Shown here piece after piece: positions 30,681 to 36,794 of a stretch of 36,794 nucleotides of DNA. Origin of the DNA: Bacteroidales bacterium (GTDB lineage Bacteria; Bacteroidota; Bacteroidia; Bacteroidales; UBA1715); the NCBI GenBank assembly GCA_012519815.1, contig JAAYPM010000067.1:1-36794 (forward strand), read 5' to 3'. Under the pieces are notes generated by a model, which did no database searches, was not told where the DNA came from, and saw nothing but the letters and a program-made list of their open reading frames with translations. The position numbers and the translations under genes are program-made. Position 1 is the stretch's first letter. Each line of letters begins with the position of its first letter.

Positions 30681-32909
30681 ATGAATATTTTTATATCTTT
30701 TTCTTTTTTACTCTTGCTAAGCGTTCAAGTCTTTGCTCAAACGCCAGCATCAAATATCCCTATTGAAGAAGATCAAAAATTACCATTAGAATATACAGTT
30801 GAAACGATTCGTTTGTTTGACATTTCTCAAAAACCACCTGCAGACACAACATCATATAAATCGTTTATAACAGAACCTTTTATTGGGTTTAAAGGTGCAA
30901 TTGTACTTTTACACGAAGCAGTTTCAAAAAATCCTACCAATCCAAAAGTATATTTTGCACGAGGTGTAGAGTTAGCAAAACTAAAAGATTATGCAAATGC
31001 AATTGAAGATTTTAATACCGTTATCACGCTTGATTCAACACATATACAAGCTTATATAGAACGTGCAAAATCTAAAAATAACATACACGATTTTGAGGGA
31101 GCACTTCAAGATATTAGCCATGTGCTTACACATAATCCAAACTATTTTGATGCATATTATTTTCAAGGAAATATTTATGTAAAAACAAAACAATATGAAG
31201 AAGCTGTAAAAAGTTTTGATAAAATTATAACACACAATCCACATCACACACATGCAATTATAAATCGTGCTATTGCAAAAAGTTACTTGCAACAATACGA
31301 AAGTGCGATACAAGATTTTGACACAATCATTTCTACAAACAAAACACATCTCGAAGCATATATTAACAGAGGAGCGGTTAAACTTACCTCAAAAAAATAT
31401 ACTGAAGCCATTCATGATTTTACACGTGCCATTGAACTACAGCCGCAATCAGATATTGCATATCAAAATTTAGCATTAGCATACTTTTACACACAAGATT
31501 ATACAAATGCAATAAAAGCAATAAACAACGCCATAGAAATAGCACCAAGCAATGCAGAATATTATAGAAATAGAGCTATTATAAAAAACAAAACAGCCGA
31601 TTATGATGGTGCTATTGAAGATTTTAGTTCTGCCACAGAATTAAATCCAAAAGATTTTGAGGCGTTTTATAATAGAGGAGTTATCTATTATTATTCAGAA
31701 AAAATGGATTCAGCAATTGCTGATTTTTCTAAAGCTGTTGTTATAAATCCTTTATATGGAAAAGCATTTTATAATAGAGCAAGCGTACGGTTTCTTTCAG
31801 AAGACTATGATGGAGCCATTGAGGATTATTCAAAATCAATTGAATTAAATCCCACCTACATTCGTGCGTATGAAAATCGAGCACATGCACACTATCAAAA
31901 CATGAACTATAGCAAAGCCGCTGACGATTATAATGCATTACTTGAAAAACAAGCAAGCAACGAGAATCTTTTAATTAATCGTGGATTTATTAAAACAAAA
32001 GCACTTGATTATAGTGGAGCCAATGCCGATTACACCAATGCTATTCGACTCAATCAAAAAAATTACAAAGCATATTTTTATCGCGGCGTTTTAAAAACTT
32101 TTTTCAAAGATTATCGAGAAGCTATTGCCGATTATACCAAAACTATTGAATTAATGCCATCATACGATGTGTATTTTAACAGAGGCATTGCAAATTATGA
32201 ATTATTAGAATATCGACTTGCAATAGCTGATTTTACCAAAGCCCTTTCATTTGATTCAACAGATTCAAGAACGCTCATAAATAGAGCAATTGCGAAGCTT
32301 GAATTAGAAACTCCCAAAAGTGCACTTGCCGATTTTGAATTAAGTATAAAAATAGACCCCAAAAATCCAGTGGCATATTATAACACAGCTATTTTAAAAC
32401 GTAAGAAAAAAGATCGTGAAACAGCCGTTTCGTATTATACACAAGCTATTGAAATGCAATCAGATTTTTATAAAGCATATTATAATAGAGGAATAATTCA
32501 TAAAAAATCACATAATTATTGGGAAGCAATTGATGATTTTACCGAAGTTATTGAAGTTGACAAACGCAATGGAGGCGCCTATAATAATAGAGCTATTTTA
32601 AAACGTAAAATAAAAGATGTAAATGGTTCTTTAGATGATTTTACACGTGCCATAAGAATTAATCCCAATGATTCAAAAGCGTATTATGGTAGAGCACTTA
32701 CACATTTAAAAAGAAAAGATATTGTAAAGTTTTTTACAGACTGTAAAAATGGGTTTTTAAAAAATCCAAAATACACACTTTTTTATTATGGGAGAGGTTC
32801 TACAGGCATTATTTCCTCTCCACTTGTTGAAGGTTCTTTAGATAAAACATTAGTTAATATTATATCTATATCAAATTTTACTGACGCTATTTATATTTTA
32901 TCCGATTAA
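30681..32909 (+). CDS. Secreted TPR-repeat protein (about 18 repeats)
   Basis: Signal peptide MNIFISFSFLLLLSVQVFAQ; tandem units such as KAFYNRASVRFLSEDYDGAIEDYSKSIELNPTYI. Confidence 0.9.
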   Translation: MNIFISFSFLLLLSVQVFAQTPASNIPIEEDQKLPLEYTVETIRLFDISQKPPADTTSYKSFITEPFIGFKGAIVLLHEAVSKNPTNPKVYFARGVELAKLKDYANAIEDFNTVITLDSTHIQAYIERAKSKNNIHDFEGALQDISHVLTHNPNYFDAYYFQGNIYVKTKQYEEAVKSFDKIITHNPHHTHAIINRAIAKSYLQQYESAIQDFDTIISTNKTHLEAYINRGAVKLTSKKYTEAIHDFTRAIELQPQSDIAYQNLALAYFYTQDYTNAIKAINNAIEIAPSNAEYYRNRAIIKNKTADYDGAIEDFSSATELNPKDFEAFYNRGVIYYYSEKMDSAIADFSKAVVINPLYGKAFYNRASVRFLSEDYDGAIEDYSKSIELNPTYIRAYENRAHAHYQNMNYSKAADDYNALLEKQASNENLLINRGFIKTKALDYSGANADYTNAIRLNQKNYKAYFYRGVLKTFFKDYREAIADYTKTIELMPSYDVYFNRGIANYELLEYRLAIADFTKALSFDSTDSRTLINRAIAKLELETPKSALADFELSIKIDPKNPVAYYNTAILKRKKKDRETAVSYYTQAIEMQSDFYKAYYNRGIIHKKSHNYWEAIDDFTEVIEVDKRNGGAYNNRAILKRKIKDVNGSLDDFTRAIRINPNDSKAYYGRALTHLKRKDIVKFFTDCKNGFLKNPKYTLFYYGRGSTGIISSPLVEGSLDKTLVNIISISNFTDAIYILSD

Positions 32910-32934
32910 TTTCTGTATTTTGCTTTAATTTATT

Positions 32935-35900
32935 ATGAAATTTTATACTATGCGATATTTTTTAATTGTGTTATTCTTTTTTTCCTATAATACTGTTTTT
33001 TCACAAACAGCTACATTTAGTTGGAAAAACCCTACATGTAATACAAATTTTCATAATGGTTCGCTTACAATTACTGTAACCGGGTTAGAAAATAATGAAG
33101 TTACATACAACTTGCTTAATACAGATATAAATCCTCCAACTGTTCTAACTTCAGGTCCTGTTACAGATTCTGTATATACATTTACTGGATTAGCAAATAA
33201 TACGTTTGCAGCATATGCAAATGTTAATGTAAATGGAACAACGCAAGCTATTGGTTTTGCAAGTAACAAATTGGAAAATACTCCTTATTTTGCTGTTACC
33301 TCAAAAATAAAAGGAGCTGGCTGTGAAGGACAACATGTTGGAATTGTAGATGTTAATGTAATTGGTGGTATTGCCCCCTACTCATATAGTTGGGATAATG
33401 GCAGTAGCGATGTGTTTGCTGACACAAATAAAATCACTAATGTTCGTCCTGCTGATTATACGGTTACTGTTACCGATGATATTGGCTGTGAAATCATATC
33501 TTCAAGTACTACAATTGCTCCTGAAGATGTAATTATTTCAAAAACCATTAATAATCATGTTTTATGTAAAGGCATGAGTACTGGAAAAGTAACCGCATCT
33601 GCAAAAAACACTACCGGTCCGGTAGTGTTTGAATGGAGCGATGCTTTTGTTGGACAAATACATTCAAATTTATCTGCGGGCGATTACACTGTTATTGCAA
33701 TAGATAGTATTGGCTGTACAGACACTGCCACCTTTTCTATTACTGAACCGCTTAATAAAATCGTATTATCTCTTGTCAATAAAGAAGACTTACTTTGCAC
33801 CAATATACCTACTGGAAAAGCATTTTTTTCAACAGAACATGGGAATGCACCGCTTGCCTATGAATGGTCTGATGGAGGTTCTGGAAGTTCTCGAGAAGAT
33901 TTATTAGCAGATTCTTATCGCGTAATTGTTATAGATAAAACACAGTGTAAAGACAGTGTTGATTTTAGTTTAACACAGCCAGCAACTCACATTCAGGGGT
34001 CTTTAGACAATTTCACCCAGCCTCTTTGTTATGGTGATGCAAACGGAACTGCAGAAATTAGTGCAAGCGGAGGTACTGGTTCATATATATTTACATGGAA
34101 CGACCCCGACAATGATTCAACAAAAAACGATGCATCGCGAACTGATTTAAAAAGCATGCTATATACCATTACATTTATTGACGATAATAATTGTGTGGAC
34201 AGCCTGTTATTTGATTTACAACAACCTGACTCGCTCATTGCATCTATTGTTTCGCTTGATGACTCTCCCGCATTATCTTCGGTATTATGCTATAACGACA
34301 AAAATATAGATTTAAAAGTAGCGGTAACTGGTGGAACAGAACCATTTGCTTCATTTATATGGGATACTACAGGAATACCAAATAACGACATTATACAAGT
34401 TGGTGCTGGTGTTTTTCAAGTAGAAGTAACTGATGCTAATAATTGTAAAGCACGTGCTTCGCACACTATTACCGAGCCTCCGCTTTTAGAAAACTCTATT
34501 AACATTCTTACAGAAATTTTATGTAATGGTGGTTCGGGAAGAATTGGGTCAACACCTACTGGTGGAACAACTCCATATACATATGAATGGTCTCATGGAA
34601 TAACAGAATGGAATTCTGGATTAGTAACCACAGGAACATATACTTCTATTGTTACCGACAACAATGGTTGCGTTGATGAAAAATCTATTTTATTACCAGA
34701 ACCAGACTCTATTAAACTTGAATTTACCATTACTGCCGATGTTTGTAATGATGTATCACATGGTAATTTATGGGTTACTGCAACAGGAGGCACGGTAAGT
34801 TCATCATACAGCTATATGTGGAGCACAGGCGAAACCACCGATACTATTACCAATTTATTACCACAAGAATATTCGGTAACAGTAACAGATGATAATGGTT
34901 GTTCTGTATCAAAATCAATAGATTTATCTACTATTAATGATTTTGCAATTAGTTTTGAAATGTCTCAGGTTATTTGTCCTGGTCAATCAAATGGAGCAGT
35001 AACAGTAAATCCTATCAATGGTACCGCACCATATACCTATGAATGGTCAAATGGAATGACTACCCAAACTATAAGCGATGTACCTGCTGGCGATTATGCA
35101 ATAACAGTGTATGATGTAAATGGCTGTCCCGTTTCAGGAAATATTTCTGTAACAACAAAACCGAGTATGTATATTCAAAATTTTGGTACCACTCCTACTC
35201 CTTGTAACGAACAAGAAGGAAGTGCGTTTATTGAAGTTGCCTCTGGAGCAAGTCCATATACATACCTTTGGTCAAATGGCGAAACAACAGATTCTATCAC
35301 TAATTTACAAGTTGATTATTATACCGTGTTAATAACAGACGACAACGGATGTACGCTTTCAAAACAACTTGAAGTTTCAGACACTTCATCATTAACTGTT
35401 TCTGCATTTAGTGATAATATAAAAATACGATGTGCTGGACGAGCTGATGGAGAAGCAACTGCATTAGCAACTTTAGGTACTCCGCCATATACGTATGAAT
35501 GGTCGAATGGGGAAACGACACAAGATGTATCAAATTTAGTTGCTGGTTTATACTACATTTATGCACGTGATGCGTATAATTGCGTTGCTCTTGATTCAAT
35601 TCGATTTGTTGAAGAAGATGTACTTCGAGCACATATTTTTGATTCAGCTATGATATCATGTCATGGTAAAAATAACGGATGGGCTATTGCACAAGCAGAA
35701 GGCGGCGTTGGTCCTTATTATTCTGTTACATGGGACAATGGGGAAACAACAAACTTAATTAGCAAATTATCTCCCGGCACCTATGTTGCTACTATGACAG
35801 ACGCAAATAGCTGTTCGGTAACTACTCAAATTGTAATTACAGAACCCTTAGCTTTATCAAGTACTATTGATAACACAACAAGTGTTAGTTGTGGCGGAAT

Positions 35901-36794
35901 TTGTGATGCAAAAGCACGAGTTATTGTAAATGGAGGAACAGAACCATATACATATCAATGGTCGTCAATTGATGTTGATTCGGCAGCAAGTAATTTATGT
36001 GCAGGTTGGCAATATGTTACAATAACCGATGCCTTTGGTTGTTCGCTTATTGATAGTGTTAATATTGTTGATACAATTCCTGTAATTACAATTACAAGCA
36101 ACATGGTAGAACCCGATTGTATGGTGGCAAGCGGTAAAATTGACGTTTCTGCTGCAGGAGGATTTGCACCATATACATACGAATGGAGCACAGGAGCAAC
36201 AACAGCATTAATTGAAAATGTTTTACCTTCAGTATATTCACTTACCGTTACCGACAGTAAAGGTTGTTCACTTGATACTTTACTTGTTTTAAATGATAAT
36301 TCTAATTTAGCTATTGATACAATAATTCGACAATCTATTACCTTTTGCGATCCCTGTAATGAATCATATAGGGTAATTGCTTCTGGAGGAACAACACCAT
36401 ATTCATATTTATGGTCAAATGGGGACACTGGTGCTGTTGCCGATTCTTTGTGTACCAATGTATATGCAGTAACTGTTACCGATGCAAATGAATGTAAACG
36501 TTCACAGGTGATTTCTGTTGTAGAAAAACCTCTTGCAATTGATTTAGTGCAAAAAACCGATGTAATTTGCCACGGTGCAAATACAGGCGAACTTGAAGTT
36601 GTTGCAAAAAATGGCGTAAGTTCAAATTACACCTATTCATGGTCAAATGGCGAAACAACAGCAAAAATACAAGATTTACATGCTGGAGAATATACCGTGA
36701 CGGTAATTGAAGATTCAAGTGTGTGTGCTGCACAAAAAACATTTGAAGTTACTCAAAATGATGAATTAAAACGATTCTTTATTACCGATATGCC
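32935..36794 (+). CDS. Very large SprB-repeat surface protein (gliding-motility/adhesin type), N-terminal ~1286 aa; continues past the window
   Basis: Hand translation from ATG 32935 is open to the window end: signal peptide MKFYTMRYFLIVLFFFSYNTVFSQ, then about 15 SprB units such as VICPGQSNGAVTVNPINGTAPYTYEWSNGMTTQTISDVPAGDYAITVYDVNGCPVS. Not in the ORF track. Alternative start 32950. Confidence 0.92.
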   Translation, partial: MKFYTMRYFLIVLFFFSYNTVFSQTATFSWKNPTCNTNFHNGSLTITVTGLENNEVTYNLLNTDINPPTVLTSGPVTDSVYTFTGLANNTFAAYANVNVNGTTQAIGFASNKLENTPYFAVTSKIKGAGCEGQHVGIVDVNVIGGIAPYSYSWDNGSSDVFADTNKITNVRPADYTVTVTDDIGCEIISSSTTIAPEDVIISKTINNHVLCKGMSTGKVTASAKNTTGPVVFEWSDAFVGQIHSNLSAGDYTVIAIDSIGCTDTATFSITEPLNKIVLSLVNKEDLLCTNIPTGKAFFSTEHGNAPLAYEWSDGGSGSSREDLLADSYRVIVIDKTQCKDSVDFSLTQPATHIQGSLDNFTQPLCYGDANGTAEISASGGTGSYIFTWNDPDNDSTKNDASRTDLKSMLYTITFIDDNNCVDSLLFDLQQPDSLIASIVSLDDSPALSSVLCYNDKNIDLKVAVTGGTEPFASFIWDTTGIPNNDIIQVGAGVFQVEVTDANNCKARASHTITEPPLLENSINILTEILCNGGSGRIGSTPTGGTTPYTYEWSHGITEWNSGLVTTGTYTSIVTDNNGCVDEKSILLPEPDSIKLEFTITADVCNDVSHGNLWVTATGGTVSSSYSYMWSTGETTDTITNLLPQEYSVTVTDDNGCSVSKSIDLSTINDFAISFEMSQVICPGQSNGAVTVNPINGTAPYTYEWSNGMTTQTISDVPAGDYAITVYDVNGCPVSGNISVTTKPSMYIQNFGTTPTPCNEQEGSAFIEVASGASPYTYLWSNGETTDSITNLQVDYYTVLITDDNGCTLSKQLEVSDTSSLTVSAFSDNIKIRCAGRADGEATALATLGTPPYTYEWSNGETTQDVSNLVAGLYYIYARDAYNCVALDSIRFVEEDVLRAHIFDSAMISCHGKNNGWAIAQAEGGVGPYYSVTWDNGETTNLISKLSPGTYVATMTDANSCSVTTQIVITEPLALSSTIDNTTSVSCGGICDAKARVIVNGGTEPYTYQWSSIDVDSAASNLCAGWQYVTITDAFGCSLIDSVNIVDTIPVITITSNMVEPDCMVASGKIDVSAAGGFAPYTYEWSTGATTALIENVLPSVYSLTVTDSKGCSLDTLLVLNDNSNLAIDTIIRQSITFCDPCNESYRVIASGGTTPYSYLWSNGDTGAVADSLCTNVYAVTVTDANECKRSQVISVVEKPLAIDLVQKTDVICHGANTGELEVVAKNGVSSNYTYSWSNGETTAKIQDLHAGEYTVTVIEDSSVCAAQKTFEVTQNDELKRFFITDM
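33316..36770 (+). repeat. Tandem degenerate SprB protein repeats, about 75-80 aa period, about 15 units
   Basis: Units share (C)xG-G-a-(t)GG-PYtYeWSNGettxxisnLxxGxYxVTVtDxNGCsv; related DNA cores such as CCATATACATATGAATGGTC recur near 34571, 35028, 35484, 35942 and 36169. Confidence 0.85.

Noticed and set aside
34571-36430. Recurrent CCATATACATATGAATGGTC-like motifs as a possible CRISPR or intergenic repeat array
   Set aside because: They are in frame, vary synonymously and lie within a continuous ORF encoding PYTYEWSNG; protein repeats, not CRISPR.
35408-36742. Minus-strand ORFs 35408..35632, 35955..36458, 36476..36742
   Set aside because: Antisense to the SprB-repeat array; apparent repetition simply mirrors the repeats.

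Overview
AT-rich chromosomal window from a Bacteroidota (Bacteroidetes) genome. The centre is conserved core machinery on the minus strand: rpsU-xerC-hpf, then tRNA-Thr(GGU)-tuf-tRNA-Trp(CCA)-secE-nusG-rplK-rplA-rplJ-rplL-rpoB-rpoC, then a DUF3467 protein and rlmB. On its left is a plus-strand guaB + three-gene SurA/parvulin chaperone cluster. On its right are comEA-like, tamL-like, an SpoU methyltransferase, porT (type IX secretion) and ubiE/menG. Both window edges run into large secreted proteins cut by the window and missing from the ORF track: minus strand 1..2167 (Sec signal peptide) and plus strand 32935..36794 (about 15 SprB-type repeats, preceded by two tandem TPR genes). Main points for follow-up: (i) an apparent 1-nt frameshift that splits the first PPIase gene (A5 run at 4153-4157); (ii) a perfect 25-bp palindrome inside the SprB-repeat gene (33606-33630); (iii) a 19-bp palindrome carrying mirror-image Bacteroidetes -7 elements between the divergent tamL-like and trmH-family genes (26804-26822); (iv) an 18-bp-arm hairpin directly abutting the 5' end of tRNA-Trp; (v) the porT / TPR-TPR-SprB neighbourhood. 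No CRISPR array, IS element, prophage or rRNA operon was seen. I found no convincing evidence of a wholly new system. The surface-protein loci at the edges are the least explained parts. All palindromes, promoters and tRNA folds were found by eye, without software.
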